Below, in pieces: positions 55,521-64,000 of a stretch of 64,000 nt of DNA; the first letter of the stretch is position 1, and each line of letters begins with the position of its first letter. The translations under genes and the position numbers were made by a program. Origin of the DNA: Rhodobacter flavimaris (GTDB lineage: Bacteria > Pseudomonadota > Alphaproteobacteria > Rhodobacterales > Rhodobacteraceae). The stretch is from assembly GCF_021378075.1 (NCBI RefSeq), contig NZ_JAJUOS010000002.1, forward strand, positions 310,001 through 374,000, written 5' to 3'. The notes under the pieces are model-generated. The model saw nothing but the letters and a program-made list of their open reading frames with translations, searched no databases and was not told the origin of the DNA.

Positions 55521-56459
55521 ATGACGAAGATTCGCAAAGATAGTGCTTTGCACCCGCATACGCCCCTGCGCCCCACCACCGCCGCACCCCGTGCGCGCAC
55601 GGTGCAGCCGGTTGCAATTGAAGATGTCGCCCGGAACGCCGCCGCCGATCGGGCCGAGCATTGGCTGGCCCAGGTCCGCGCGGCCGAGCAATCGGGCAAT
55701 ATGGAGCGCGTGGCCGCACTGGTGCAGATGCTGCGCGCGAACTCGGCGCGACCGACCTGTAATAACGCCGATCCGAACCATGAACTCCGCGATGCGATCG
55801 AAAGTGGCGATCTTGCTGCGCTGTCCGATCTGCTGGCCACGGGCATCGACCTGAACGCCCTGACTGACGGCTTCGGAATGCCCCCCCTGATCTGGGCCAT
55901 GAGCGCCAATCACCGCTCGGCCAAGGTGATCGGTGCGCTTCTGGCCCATGGGGCCGACGCGCGCTTTGTCAGCGACGAGGGCTATAACCCGCTGCATTTC
56001 GTCGGTGGCTACCCCTGGGGCGATGAAACACCGAATGAGCTTTGCGCCATCGTCGCGCTGCTAAAAAAGCACGGCGCGCGGATGGAAGGGCGCACCCATT
56101 GGGGCTGGACGCCGCTTTACCGCGCGGTCTTCGAGGGCAATACGACCGAAGTCGCGGCCCTGCTACGCCATGGCGCCGATCCGAATGCCGCCCCGGCCGA
56201 GCGCGCCGCCCCCGGCTATACACGCGCCGAGCATATGCTGATCGCCGCCGGGCATCAGGCCGGCAAGCTGCGCCTGCTGCTTGAACACGGCGCCGACCCG
56301 CGCCCGGTCATCGGCAGTTTCGCCGTGAAGGCCGCGCAGGCCGAGATGGCACTGGCCGAACGCCGCGCAAATGGCCGCGATGCCCGCTATGAGGAAGAGG
56401 TGGTCGAAGGATACGAGGCCTCGCTTGCGCTGATGCGCGCGGCCCTTGCCCGCCACTAG
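55521..56459 (+). CDS. Ankyrin repeat protein
   Basis: The 312-residue cytoplasmic protein contains about four to five ankyrin repeats (residues about 80-270): NHELRDAIESGDLAALSDLLATGIDLNALTD, PPLIWAMSANHRSAKVIGALLAHGADARFV, NPLHFVGGYPWGD...IVALLKKHGARMEGRT, TPLYRAVFEGNTTEVAALLRHGADPNAAP, and LRLLLEHGADPRP. The ATG at 55521 is used since it is beyond the rpoH terminator and preceded by GAGG. Partner and function are unknown. Confidence 0.88.
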   Translation: MTKIRKDSALHPHTPLRPTTAAPRARTVQPVAIEDVARNAAADRAEHWLAQVRAAEQSGNMERVAALVQMLRANSARPTCNNADPNHELRDAIESGDLAALSDLLATGIDLNALTDGFGMPPLIWAMSANHRSAKVIGALLAHGADARFVSDEGYNPLHFVGGYPWGDETPNELCAIVALLKKHGARMEGRTHWGWTPLYRAVFEGNTTEVAALLRHGADPNAAPAERAAPGYTRAEHMLIAAGHQAGKLRLLLEHGADPRPVIGSFAVKAAQAEMALAERRANGRDARYEEEVVEGYEASLALMRAALARH

Positions 56460-56514
56460 ACCACCCCCGCACTTCGCGATAGGGTGCCCGCGTTAGCGCA
56501 AACGGAGGGGCATA

Positions 56515-57489
56515 ATGAAACCGATCAGCTGGGGCATCCTGGGGGCGTCGAACTTCGCGCTGAAACACATGGGGCCCGCCATCCACGCCGCAAACGGCGC
56601 ACGGCTTGGCGCCCTTGCTACCGCATCGCCCGAGAAAGCCGCGCCCTTCCGTGCCTTCTGCCCCGATCTGCGGGTGCATGACAGCTACGAGGCGCTACTG
56701 GCCGACCCCGAGATCGAGGCCGTCTATATCCCCCTGCCCAACACGCTTCATATCGAATGGAGCCTGAAGGCGCTGGCGGCGGGCAAGCATGTTCTGTGCG
56801 AAAAGCCCATTGCCATGCGCGCCGAAGAAATCGACCCGCTGATCGCCGCGCGCGATGCCTCGGGCCTATTTGCGACCGAGGCCTATATGATCGCGCATCA
56901 CCCGCAATGGGAGCAGGTGCGCGAGTGGCTCGACGAAGGGCAGATCGGCGAGTTGCGCCATGCCGACGTGGCCTTTTCCTTCAACAACCCCGACCCTGCG
57001 AATATCCGCAACCGGGCGGAAACCGGGGGCGGCTCGATCCCCGATATCGGCGTCTATGCCTATTCCTCGGTGCGCTACGCCGCGCGGGCGGAACCGGGCG
57101 CATTGCGCGCACAGATCCGTCGCGAGAACGGTGTGGATGTCTTTGCGCAGGTGACCGGCGAGATGATCGGGCCGCAGGGCAGCTTCAGCTATTCAGCCAT
57201 CACTTCGACGCGCCTGCACCCGAGGCAAGAAGTCACCTTCCAGGGCGATCGCGGCCTGATCCGGGTGCATGTGCCCTTCAACGCGGGGGTGTTTGGCGAG
57301 GCTAGCCTGACCCTGCAACGCATGGGCGAGCCCGACCGCGTTCTGCGCTATCCCGGCATCAATCAATACGTGCTTCAGGTCGAGAATTTCACCCGCCATA
57401 TCCGCGAGGGCGCACCCTACCCCTGGACGCTTGAAGACGCGCGCGCGGGTCAGGCGATGATCGACAAGGTACGGGCGTCGGAGGTCTGA
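56515..57489 (+). CDS. Gfo/Idh/MocA family oxidoreductase
   Basis: A 324-residue NAD(P)-dependent dehydrogenase: Rossmann start SWGILGASNFALKHMGPAI, then EAVYIPLPNTLHIEWSLKALAAGKHVLCEKPIA, the EKP motif (Lys of which is catalytic) at about residue 96-98, and GGGSIPDIGVYAYSS in the C-terminal substrate domain. Family substrates are sugars, inositols or dihydrodiols; this one cannot be assigned. GGAGGGG precedes the ATG. It is convergent with the Lrp gene with no gap. Confidence 0.92.
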   Translation: MKPISWGILGASNFALKHMGPAIHAANGARLGALATASPEKAAPFRAFCPDLRVHDSYEALLADPEIEAVYIPLPNTLHIEWSLKALAAGKHVLCEKPIAMRAEEIDPLIAARDASGLFATEAYMIAHHPQWEQVREWLDEGQIGELRHADVAFSFNNPDPANIRNRAETGGGSIPDIGVYAYSSVRYAARAEPGALRAQIRRENGVDVFAQVTGEMIGPQGSFSYSAITSTRLHPRQEVTFQGDRGLIRVHVPFNAGVFGEASLTLQRMGEPDRVLRYPGINQYVLQVENFTRHIREGAPYPWTLEDARAGQAMIDKVRASEV

Positions 57490-57990
57490 TCAGGCCAGCT
57501 TGGCCAGACGCTCTTCGAGCACGTCGAAGGGCACGCCGGGTTCATCCTTGGCACAGCGGATCACCAGCGAGGTCTTGACCGAGGCGACGTTCTCGGCCGC
57601 GGTCAGTTGCCCGGTCAGGAAGCTCTGGAAGGTGCTCAGATCGGGGGCCGCGCATTTCAGCACGAAGTCGATCTCGCCGTTCAGCATGTGGCACTCGCGC
57701 ACGAGCGGCCAGGCGCGGCAGCGGTTTTCAAACGCGGACAGGTCGGCCTCGGCCTGGCTTTGCAGCCGCACCATGGCGAAGACCTGAACCTCGAATCCCA
57801 GTTCGCGCGGGTTCACATCGGCATGGTAGCCGCGAATATAGCCCGCCTCCTCGAGTGTGCGGACACGGCGCAGGCAGGGCGGCGCCGAGATCCCGACGCG
57901 CTTGGCCAGTTCGACGTTGGTCATCCGGCCGTCCGCCTGAAGTTCGGCCAGAATCTTCCGGTCGATCTCGTCAAGCTTTGTACTGGCCAT
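57490..57990 (-). CDS. Lrp/AsnC family transcriptional regulator
   Basis: This 166-residue regulator has an N-terminal winged helix (LDEIDRKILAELQADGRMTNVELAKRVGISAPPCLRRVRTLEEAGYIRGY) and a C-terminal RAM ligand-binding domain (VFAMVRLQSQAEADLSAFENRCRAWPLVRECHMLNGEIDFVLKCAAPDLSTFQSFL). The ATG at 57990 is preferred since GGAGGAAACC lies directly upstream; a GTG at 58002 overlaps that ribosome-binding site. It is divergent from trxB, a conserved arrangement, and may control itself and trxB in response to an amino acid. Confidence 0.95.
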   Translation of the reverse strand: MASTKLDEIDRKILAELQADGRMTNVELAKRVGISAPPCLRRVRTLEEAGYIRGYHADVNPRELGFEVQVFAMVRLQSQAEADLSAFENRCRAWPLVRECHMLNGEIDFVLKCAAPDLSTFQSFLTGQLTAAENVASVKTSLVIRCAKDEPGVPFDVLEERLAKLA

Positions 57991-58147
57991 GGTTTCCTCC
58001 ACAATTGTGCGCGAACTTACTCGTGAGACGGGACGGGCGCAATAATATTTCGCACAGGCGAGATCAAGAGCAATTGACCATAGTCACCCAAGCGCAACGA
58101 AGGGGTTTCCGCCGCGCTCCGCTCTGACTATATCGGTCGGAGAATGA

Positions 58148-59101
<954 letters not shown>

Positions 59102-59129
59102 CCGCACCTTAGAACGCAGAAACAGCACG

Positions 59130-59153
59130 CGCCCCGGCCCACCGGGGCGTTTT
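59130..59153 (+). terminator. trxB terminator
   Basis: CGCCCCGG (59130-59137), loop CCCA and CCGGGGCG (59142-59149), then TTTT. Confidence 0.75.
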
Positions 59154-59171
59154 GCATGCCTGGGGCAAATG

Positions 59172-59194
59172 AAAAGGGGGCCAGCGGCCCCCTT
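59172..59194 (-). terminator. Terminator of the Hsp20-DUF1150 operon
   Basis: On the minus strand GGGGGCC, loop GCT and GGCCCCC (59192-59176) are followed by TTTTC. Confidence 0.8.
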
Positions 59195-59207
59195 CGGTAT
59201 TCGTAAT

Positions 59208-59435
59208 TCAGTGCACGTTCACCGGCGCCAGATCATTCTGCCGCGCAAGGATGAAGGCAAGCTCACGCTCCTTCACCAGCGCAAGCCGCTCGCCATTGGC
59301 ATCATGCACGGCGTAAAGTTTGCGCAAGCCGCCCGCCTGGGCCTGAACCTCTTCGGGCAGTTCGCTCACATCGACCGGGCGGACATAGACGATGCGCTCG
59401 TCGCTTTCGTGGCCGAATTCGAATTTCGTCTCCAT
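59208..59435 (-). CDS. DUF1150 family protein
   Basis: The 75-residue acidic protein METKFEFGHESDERIVYVRPVDVSELPEEVQAQAGG, with HDANGERLALVKERELAFILARQNDLAPVNVH at the end, fits DUF1150, which in alphaproteobacteria is linked to small heat-shock genes. The ATG at 59435 is used since an upstream extension would overlap the hsp20 end. It lies 10 bases after hsp20 on the same strand, sharing its heat-shock promoter. Confidence 0.9.
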   Translation of the reverse strand: METKFEFGHESDERIVYVRPVDVSELPEEVQAQAGGLRKLYAVHDANGERLALVKERELAFILARQNDLAPVNVH

Positions 59436-59445
59436 GCGCGCCTCC

Positions 59446-59859
59446 TTACCTGCGGTGAATCGGGATCGTCTGCACAACCGGGTCGGGCTGCGCCCGCTTC
59501 AGGTCGATATGCAAAAGGCCGTTCTCCAGCCCCGCGCCCGCAACCTCGACTCCCTCTGCCAGCACGAAGCTGCGCTGGAAGGCGCGGGCCGCGATACCGC
59601 GGTGCAGGAACAGCCGCTCGGCCCCCTCGTCGGCCTGCCGCCCGCGGATGACCAGCGCGCGGTCCTCCATCGTGATCGACAGATCGGCGTCGGAAAAACC
59701 GGCAACCGCCAGCGTGATGCGGAACGCATCGGCCCCGGATTGCTCAATGTTATAGGGCGGGTAACCGTCCGAGCCGGTTTTGACCGTCCGCTCGACAAGG
59801 CGCTCAAGCTGGTCGAAGCCCAGCAGGTAAGGATGTGCGCCAAAGCTCAGTTTCGTCAT
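59446..59859 (-). CDS. Small heat-shock protein Hsp20 (IbpA-like)
   Basis: The 137-residue holdase chaperone has a short N-terminal arm (MTKLSFGAHPYLLGFDQLERLVERT) and an alpha-crystallin domain (YPPYNIEQSGADAFRITLAVAGFSDADLSITMEDRALVIRGRQ ... ARAFQRSFVLAEGVEVAGAGLENGLLHIDL), ending with the I-x-I-like IPIHRR tail that mediates oligomerisation. A strong sigma-32-type promoter is found at 59928-59956; a leader of about 60 bases contains an inverted repeat and could act as an RNA thermometer. It forms an operon with DUF1150. Confidence 0.95.
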   Translation of the reverse strand: MTKLSFGAHPYLLGFDQLERLVERTVKTGSDGYPPYNIEQSGADAFRITLAVAGFSDADLSITMEDRALVIRGRQADEGAERLFLHRGIAARAFQRSFVLAEGVEVAGAGLENGLLHIDLKRAQPDPVVQTIPIHRR

Positions 59860-59927
59860 GAGGCAAGCCCTTCTTCAAGCGACGTTGCAAACCGGATCCC
59901 GCTTCTGCGGCGATCCCTTCCCCCAAG

Positions 59928-59956
59928 ATATGGGCAGGCGAAAGATGGCCTGCAAG
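59928..59956 (-). promoter_or_regulatory. Heat-shock (sigma-32-type) promoter of hsp20
   Basis: Minus strand CTTGCAG (59956-59950), 15 bases and CCCATAT (59934-59928), close to the RpoH consensus CTTGAAA-N13/15-CCCATNT, with a leader of about 60 bases to the hsp20 ATG. Confidence 0.5.
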
Positions 59957-60065
59957 AGGGTGCGGCCTTCGCGCACAGGGCGATTTTTCCACCGCAAGGG
60001 CGCGGAATTGTTATATTAACCCTCACCCCGACCGAGTCGCCCTGCCAGCCAAACGGAAGCCAGAT

Positions 60066-60284
60066 ATGAACGCACATATCGAAATGAACCCAGAAGAGGT
60101 GCTCCGCATGAAGCTTGGGGTGCTCAGAAGCGAGCACCGCGACCTTGATGAGGCGATCTACGCGCTGCAACAGACCGGACACCCGGATCAGTTGCGCCTT
60201 GTGCGGCTGAAAAAGCAGAAACTCGCGCTCAAGGACCAGATTGCGCGGATCGAGGACCAGCTGACCCCCGACATCATCGCCTGA
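60066..60284 (+). CDS. YdcH family (DUF465) small protein
   Basis: The 72-residue helical-hairpin protein has the family pattern LRSEHRDLDEAIYALQQTGHPDQLRLVRLKKQKLALKDQIARIED. Members are short coiled-coil proteins of unknown function, found widely in proteobacteria. It lies 57 bases before purE on the same strand. Confidence 0.9.
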   Translation: MNAHIEMNPEEVLRMKLGVLRSEHRDLDEAIYALQQTGHPDQLRLVRLKKQKLALKDQIARIEDQLTPDIIA

Positions 60285-60341
60285 GCCCTTGCCCCCACGG
60301 CGCACCTGCCTATAGTGCGCGCCTCTGACGGAGGGACGATC

Positions 60342-60827
60342 ATGGGCGTTAAAGTTGGAATCATCATGGGCAGCCAGTCGGACTGGTCCACCATGCGGGA
60401 GGCGGCAACAATCCTCGACGAACTGGGCATCGCCTATGAGAAAAAGATCGTCTCGGCCCACCGCACCCCCGACCGTCTCTGGGCCTATGGCAAAAGCGCC
60501 GTCGAGCGCGGCCTGCATGTGATCATCGCGGGCGCGGGTGGCGCGGCGCACCTGCCGGGCATGATGGCCTCGAAGACCCGCGTGCCGGTGATTGGCGTTC
60601 CGGTGCAGACCCGTGCACTGTCGGGCGTGGACAGCCTTTATTCGATCGTGCAGATGCCCAAGGGCTTTCCGGTTGCGACCATGGCAATCGGTGCGGCGGG
60701 CGCGGCCAATGCGGGCCTGATGGCGGCTGGCATCCTGGCGATCAACGACGCCGATCTGGCCGCCCGCCTCGATGCCTGGCGCGACGCCCTTTCAGCCTCG
60801 ATCCCCGATGAGCCCGCCGATGAGTGA
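60342..60827 (+). CDS. purE: N5-carboxyaminoimidazole ribonucleotide mutase
   Basis: PurE (class I, 161 residues) rearranges N5-CAIR to CAIR in purine synthesis. The core [13 protein letters not shown] (about 6-18), [16 protein letters not shown] (catalytic His) and [19 protein letters not shown] are all present. The ATG at 60342 follows GGAGGGACG. The last eight bases overlap the purK start, so the two subunits' genes are co-translated. Confidence 0.97.
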   Translation: MGVKVGIIMGSQSDWSTMREAATILDELGIAYEKKIVSAHRTPDRLWAYGKSAVERGLHVIIAGAGGAAHLPGMMASKTRVPVIGVPVQTRALSGVDSLYSIVQMPKGFPVATMAIGAAGAANAGLMAAGILAINDADLAARLDAWRDALSASIPDEPADE

Positions 60828-61884
60828 GATGCTGCACCCCGGCGCGACCATTGGTATTCTCGGCGGCGGCCAGCTGGGGCGGATGCTCTCGGTTGCGGCC
60901 TCGCGGCTTGGCTTCAAGTGCCACATCTTCGAGCCCGGCGCGGAGCCCCCCGCGGGCCATGTTGCGCATCGGGTGACCACCGCAGGCTATGACGATGCCG
61001 TGGCGTTGGCCGAGTTCGCAGCCTCGGTCGATGTGGTGACCTATGAGTTTGAGAATATCCCCACCGAGGCGCTCGATCTGATTGAGGCCACCCGCGCGAT
61101 CCGCCCGGGCCGCCGCGTTCTGGCAATCAGCCAGGACCGTATTCACGAGAAGAGCTTTGTGAACGAGATCGGTCTGGCCACCGCTCCCTGGGCCGAGGTG
61201 AGCGATATGGCCTCGCTTGAGGCCGCGATCGCAAAGATCGGCACTCCGGCGATCCTGAAAACCACGCGGCTTGGCTATGACGGCAAGGGCCAGGCGCGGA
61301 TCATGGCGCCCGAGGATGCCCCCGCCGCGTTGGCCGCGATGGAAGGGGCCACCGCCGTTCTTGAGGGTTTTGTCGATTTTTCGGCCGAGATTTCGGTGAT
61401 CGCGGCGCGCGGGCTGGATGGCTCGGTCGCCTGTTTCGATCCGGGCGAGAATGTCCACAAGAGCGGCATCCTGCACACCACCACCGTGCCCGCGCGGATC
61501 TCGGAGGCGCAGCGCACCGATGCGATCCTGATCGCGGCGCGGATCCTCAATGCGCTCGACTATGTCGGCGTGATGGGGGTGGAGCTGTTCGTGACCCCCA
61601 AGGGGCTGCTGGTGAACGAGATCGCGCCGCGGGTGCATAACTCGGGCCACTGGACGCAGGCGGGCTGCACGGTCGATCAGTTCGAGCAGCATATCCGCGC
61701 GGTCGCCGGTTGGCCGCTTGGCGATGGCAGCCGCTATGCCGATGTCGAGATGCTGAACCTGATTGGCGACGATGTGGCGATGGTGCCCGATCTGGCCAAG
61801 GCGCCGCGCACGCAGATCCATCTCTACGGCAAGGCAGAGGCCAAGCCCGGGCGCAAGATGGGGCATGTGAACCGCGTGCTCTGA
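60820..61884 (+). CDS. purK: N5-carboxyaminoimidazole ribonucleotide synthase
   Basis: PurK, 354 residues, is an ATP-grasp enzyme that makes N5-CAIR from AIR, bicarbonate and ATP, the substrate of the preceding PurE. The N-terminal [25 protein letters not shown], the ATP-grasp [17 protein letters not shown] and C-terminal [30 protein letters not shown] are typical. The ATG at 60820 overlaps purE by eight bases; the ATG at 60829 is the alternative. It is followed by repeat copy C. Confidence 0.96.
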   Translation: MSEMLHPGATIGILGGGQLGRMLSVAASRLGFKCHIFEPGAEPPAGHVAHRVTTAGYDDAVALAEFAASVDVVTYEFENIPTEALDLIEATRAIRPGRRVLAISQDRIHEKSFVNEIGLATAPWAEVSDMASLEAAIAKIGTPAILKTTRLGYDGKGQARIMAPEDAPAALAAMEGATAVLEGFVDFSAEISVIAARGLDGSVACFDPGENVHKSGILHTTTVPARISEAQRTDAILIAARILNALDYVGVMGVELFVTPKGLLVNEIAPRVHNSGHWTQAGCTVDQFEQHIRAVAGWPLGDGSRYADVEMLNLIGDDVAMVPDLAKAPRTQIHLYGKAEAKPGRKMGHVNRVL

Positions 61885-61890
61885 GCGCAT

Positions 61891-61950
61891 GGGGGCGCTG
61901 CCCCCTCGGGCCTGCGGCCCTCTCCCCCGAGGTATTTTCGCCAAGAAGAA
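61891..61950. repeat. Dispersed hairpin/GAGGTATTTT repeat, copy C
   Basis: GGGGGCGCTGCCCCC (61891-61905) is identical to the first hairpin of copy A; GGGCC/GGCCC (61908-61920) is the second; then TCTCCCCCGAGGTATTTTCGCCAAGAAGAA. It lies between purK and the convergent DMT transporter gene, ending one base before the latter's stop codon. Confidence 0.8.
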
Positions 61951-61951
61951 A

Positions 61952-62794
61952 TCAGCGTTTCTTCAGCGAGAGGGCAATGCCGCCCAGGACAAGGGTGGCC
62001 GATATCCAGAAGCGTGGGCCGGGGATCTCGGCGAGCAGAAGCGCGCCGCCAAGTGCCGCGATCAGGGGCACCGATAGCTGTGCTATTGCGGCGAGGCTGG
62101 CGGGAACCTGTGGTAGGACGCGATACCAGAGCGCATAGCCAAGCCCCGAGGTAATTGCGCCCGAGGCCAGCGCGGGCCAGATACCCCAGACCTGTCCCTG
62201 CCCAGGATCGCCCGAGGCCGCAAGCCAGCCGAGCGCCAGGACGAGCGCCAGCGTGAAGTTGAGGGCGGTTGCCGCGAGCGGGTCGCGCACGCGCTTGCCG
62301 TTGAGCGAATAGAGCCCCCAGCCGATGCCGCCGAGCGCCATGAGGCCAACTCCGGCGGGGTTGATGGCGGCCCCGCTTGTGCCGGGCAGGAGCAGCGTCA
62401 TCAACCCCACGAAGGCCAGTGCCGCGCCAATCAGGCGCCAGCGCGTCAGGCGTTCACGCATCATCCAGGCCCCCAGGAACATGGTGATCTGGACCGAGCC
62501 GAACAGCACCAGCGCGCCGATGCCCGCGTCGATCAGCCCGCTCGCGATGGAAAAGCCGTAGATATAGAGAAACAGCGTCGCCATGCCCGCCGCGACGACC
62601 TTGGGACTGATCCGCAACGACTTCGCGCCTTGCAGTGTCAGTGTCAGGCCGAGCAGCACGACCGCCCCCGCGCCAAGGCGCAGCACCGCCACCCATTCCG
62701 GGTCAAGACCAGCGCCGAAAACCGCCATCCGGTTCAGCACCGAATTCGAGGCGAAGGCCACCATGACAAGGGAGACAAGCAGGAAAAGGCGCAT
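61952..62794 (-). CDS. EamA/DMT family membrane transporter
   Basis: The 280-residue inner-membrane protein has ten membrane helices in two EamA repeats, with the typical FLLVSLVMVAFASNSVLNRMAVFGAGLDPEWVAVLRL start. DMT transporters export metabolites such as amino acids; substrate cannot be told. The ATG at 62794 is used since it begins the first helix. It is downstream of the lipase gene on the same strand (53 bases), probably in one operon. Confidence 0.9.
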   Translation of the reverse strand: MRLFLLVSLVMVAFASNSVLNRMAVFGAGLDPEWVAVLRLGAGAVVLLGLTLTLQGAKSLRISPKVVAAGMATLFLYIYGFSIASGLIDAGIGALVLFGSVQITMFLGAWMMRERLTRWRLIGAALAFVGLMTLLLPGTSGAAINPAGVGLMALGGIGWGLYSLNGKRVRDPLAATALNFTLALVLALGWLAASGDPGQGQVWGIWPALASGAITSGLGYALWYRVLPQVPASLAAIAQLSVPLIAALGGALLLAEIPGPRFWISATLVLGGIALSLKKR

Positions 62795-62847
62795 GGCGGC
62801 ATCCTGCGCGTGGGCGGAGGGGAATGCAATCGCGCCTTTGGTGGGGC

Positions 62848-63576
62848 TCAACGGTGCGAGGACAGCTCTTTGAAGGCGTCAAGCCAGCTCATCGCGGGGC
62901 GGAACTGGCCGGTTTCGAGGAAGCTGAGCACCTCGAGGATCACGCGGGGATCGTTCATCATCCAGGTATGGGTGACAGGCAGAACGATATGCGCGCTGAT
63001 CCCCGCGCCGAGGGTGCTGGTGACCGACACCTTGCCGTCATCCGGTCCGGGAATGAGCGCAGAGGTCACCGGATTGAGGCTCTCGTTGCCCGCGATCACC
63101 CCGGCGGGGAAATCTACGGACGGCAACTCAGCGGCGATCCCGTCGGGGCCGGTCCCGAGGGCAATACCGGCGGGGCCGTTGAGCCAGGCAAACCACGCCT
63201 GATCGCCGAAAGTATCGACGATCTCCGATCCCTGCGCAGGGGGTGCCAGCATGACCGCGCGGCCGATACGCGCGCTGTTTCCGGGTTCGATCGCCCAAAG
63301 GCGCAGCAATATCCCGCCCATGGAATGGGTCACGACATGCACGGGCCCCTCGGGGCAGCGGGTCACGGCCTCCTCGACATAGGCTACAAGCTCGGGCAGC
63401 GCGCGGCTGGTCGAGGGGTAGTCGGCGTTCACGACCTGATAGCCGCGCCCCGTGAGTACGTTTTCCAGCACTGTCAGGCTGGCGGGGCCGCGCGCAAGCC
63501 CGTGCAGCAGCACGACGCATTCCGCCGAGGCGGGCAAGGTCGTCAGCAGGAAAAGAAAAAAGGCCCGGATCCACAT
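62848..63576 (-). CDS. Secreted alpha/beta hydrolase, lipase-like
   Basis: This 242-residue protein has a signal peptide (WIRAFFLFLLTTLPASA, cleavage near residue 18) and a mature hydrolase: VVLLHGLARGPASL with the oxyanion HG, nucleophile elbow VVTHSMGGILLRLW (Ser at about 85), the Asp in DGKVSV and the late His in LPVTHTWMM. It resembles periplasmic esterase/lipase proteins of the PGAP1/LipA_2 type. The ATG lies in the loop of the hairpin that ends the prs transcript and the T-run encodes Phe-Phe. Confidence 0.87.
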   Translation of the reverse strand: MWIRAFFLFLLTTLPASAECVVLLHGLARGPASLTVLENVLTGRGYQVVNADYPSTSRALPELVAYVEEAVTRCPEGPVHVVTHSMGGILLRLWAIEPGNSARIGRAVMLAPPAQGSEIVDTFGDQAWFAWLNGPAGIALGTGPDGIAAELPSVDFPAGVIAGNESLNPVTSALIPGPDDGKVSVTSTLGAGISAHIVLPVTHTWMMNDPRVILEVLSFLETGQFRPAMSWLDAFKELSSHR

Positions 63577-63586
63577 GATCCGGACC
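63551..63586 (-). terminator. prs terminator overlapping the lipase start codon
   Basis: Minus strand GGTCCGGATC (63586-63577), loop ATGTG (63576-63572) and GATCCGGGCC (63571-63562), followed by TTTTTTCTTTT: a 10-bp stem with one G-U pair. The loop contains the ATG of the lipase gene and the T-run lies in its signal peptide codons. Confidence 0.8.
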
Positions 63587-63616
63587 TTATCTCTGGTCGC
63601 GGGTGCTGGCCAGAAC

Positions 63617-64000
63617 TCAGCCCTGCGAATAGAGGCCTTCGTAGATCGGCACGAGCGTATCGGTCTCGAAGAGCGACGAGACCGAGGTGCCCGACCAGGT
63701 GTTCAGGATCGCCTGGGCGAACATCGGCGCGGTCGGCACGATGCGGATATTCTTGGCGGCCTTCACGGCATCGGTCGGCTCGATCGAGTCGGTGATGACG
63801 AGCGATTTCATGACCGAGTTGGTCACGCGCTCAATCGCCGGGCCCGACAGGACGCCATGCGAGATATAGGCGTGGACCTCGGTCGCGCCGGCTTCCATCA
63901 GCACCTCGGCGGCCTTGCACAGCGTGCCGGCGGTGTCGCAGATGTCGTCAACGATGATGCATTTCTTGCCGCTCACGTCGCCGATCACGGTCATGCCGGC
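63617..64000 (-). CDS. prs: Ribose-phosphate pyrophosphokinase, C-terminal fragment
   Basis: The C-terminal part (about 127 codons) of PRPP synthetase; the gene continues past the right edge. The PRPP-binding loop reads KKCIIVDDICDTAGTLCKAAEVLMEAGA, followed by VHAYISHGVLSGPAIERV and VTDSIEP, with the usual end SVSSLFE. The enzyme makes 5-phosphoribosyl-1-pyrophosphate from ATP and ribose-5-phosphate, feeding histidine and purine pathways whose genes are also in the window. It ends at a strong terminator. Confidence 0.95.
   Translation of the reverse strand, partial: AGMTVIGDVSGKKCIIVDDICDTAGTLCKAAEVLMEAGATEVHAYISHGVLSGPAIERVTNSVMKSLVITDSIEPTDAVKAAKNIRIVPTAPMFAQAILNTWSGTSVSSLFETDTLVPIYEGLYSQG

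Overview
The window is a dense, high-GC stretch of ordinary chromosome from an alphaproteobacterium of the order Rhodobacterales (Rhodobacteraceae / Paracoccaceae type). The assignment rests on gene content and order: glyQ and glyS separated by a small membrane-anchored gene; hisB-hisH / hisA-hisF-hisE; a Suv3-like helicase with an S4 protein, FdxA and CarD; ubiK opposite lgt-midA-pgeF plus a Hint-domain gene; rpoH; Hsp20 with DUF1150; purE-purK. No rRNA, phage, transposase, integrase or CRISPR array is visible. Genus-level naming is not supported by what can be read here.

Layout. 1-9.1 kb: glycyl-tRNA synthetase genes, a secreted protease-like protein that lacks catalytic residues, a TrkH potassium transporter, pyruvate carboxylase and a MAPEG protein. 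9.2-9.4 kb: two identical tandem tRNA-Gly(GCC) genes. 9.4-13.7 kb: histidine biosynthesis in pieces (hisB-hisH; hisA; hisF-hisE), interrupted by an antisense DUF2147 gene and a dispersed repeat. 13.7-14.6 kb: a DUF1330 gene preceded by a collapsed copy of itself, and a TerB-like gene. 14.7-27.0 kb: a probable polyamine / gamma-glutamylated amine uptake and catabolism cluster (ABC transporter, two glutamine-synthetase-like ligases, class I amidotransferase, PaiB-like protein, FAD oxidoreductase), split by an opposite-strand iron/siderophore-type ABC operon.

27-34 kb: CoA-binding protein, rlmB, tRNA-Tyr with a strong promoter, a GT-A-like protein, O-acetylhomoserine sulfhydrylase and a large orphan protein that looks like a secretion/pilus scaffold. 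34-41 kb: Kef-type antiporter, carD, fdxA, S4 protein, Suv3-like helicase and TPR protein. 41-46.4 kb: SCP2 protein and hydrolase, then a four-gene operon (ATP-grasp, alpha-E, transglutaminase-like, Anbu proteasome homologue); this is the most intriguing functional module of the window. 46.5-53.3 kb: oligoendopeptidase F, degenerate Hint protein, pgeF, midA, lgt, ubiK, Nudix. 53.3-64 kb: pseudouridine synthase, rpoH, ankyrin protein, oxidoreductase, Lrp regulator opposite trxB, small heat-shock protein with DUF1150, purE-purK, DMT exporter, a secreted lipase-like protein whose start codon lies in the loop of a terminator, and the 3' end of prs.

No wholly novel multi-gene system could be demonstrated. 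The points most worth following are the Anbu operon, the orphan GspL/PilM-PilP-like scaffold, the shared TTGATCAA-type palindromes in front of both halves of the polyamine cluster, the three hairpin-GAGGTATTTT-AAGAAGAA repeats, the protease-like and Hint-like proteins missing their catalytic residues, and the prs-terminator/lipase start overlap. All calls come from reading the sequence; no database search was run.
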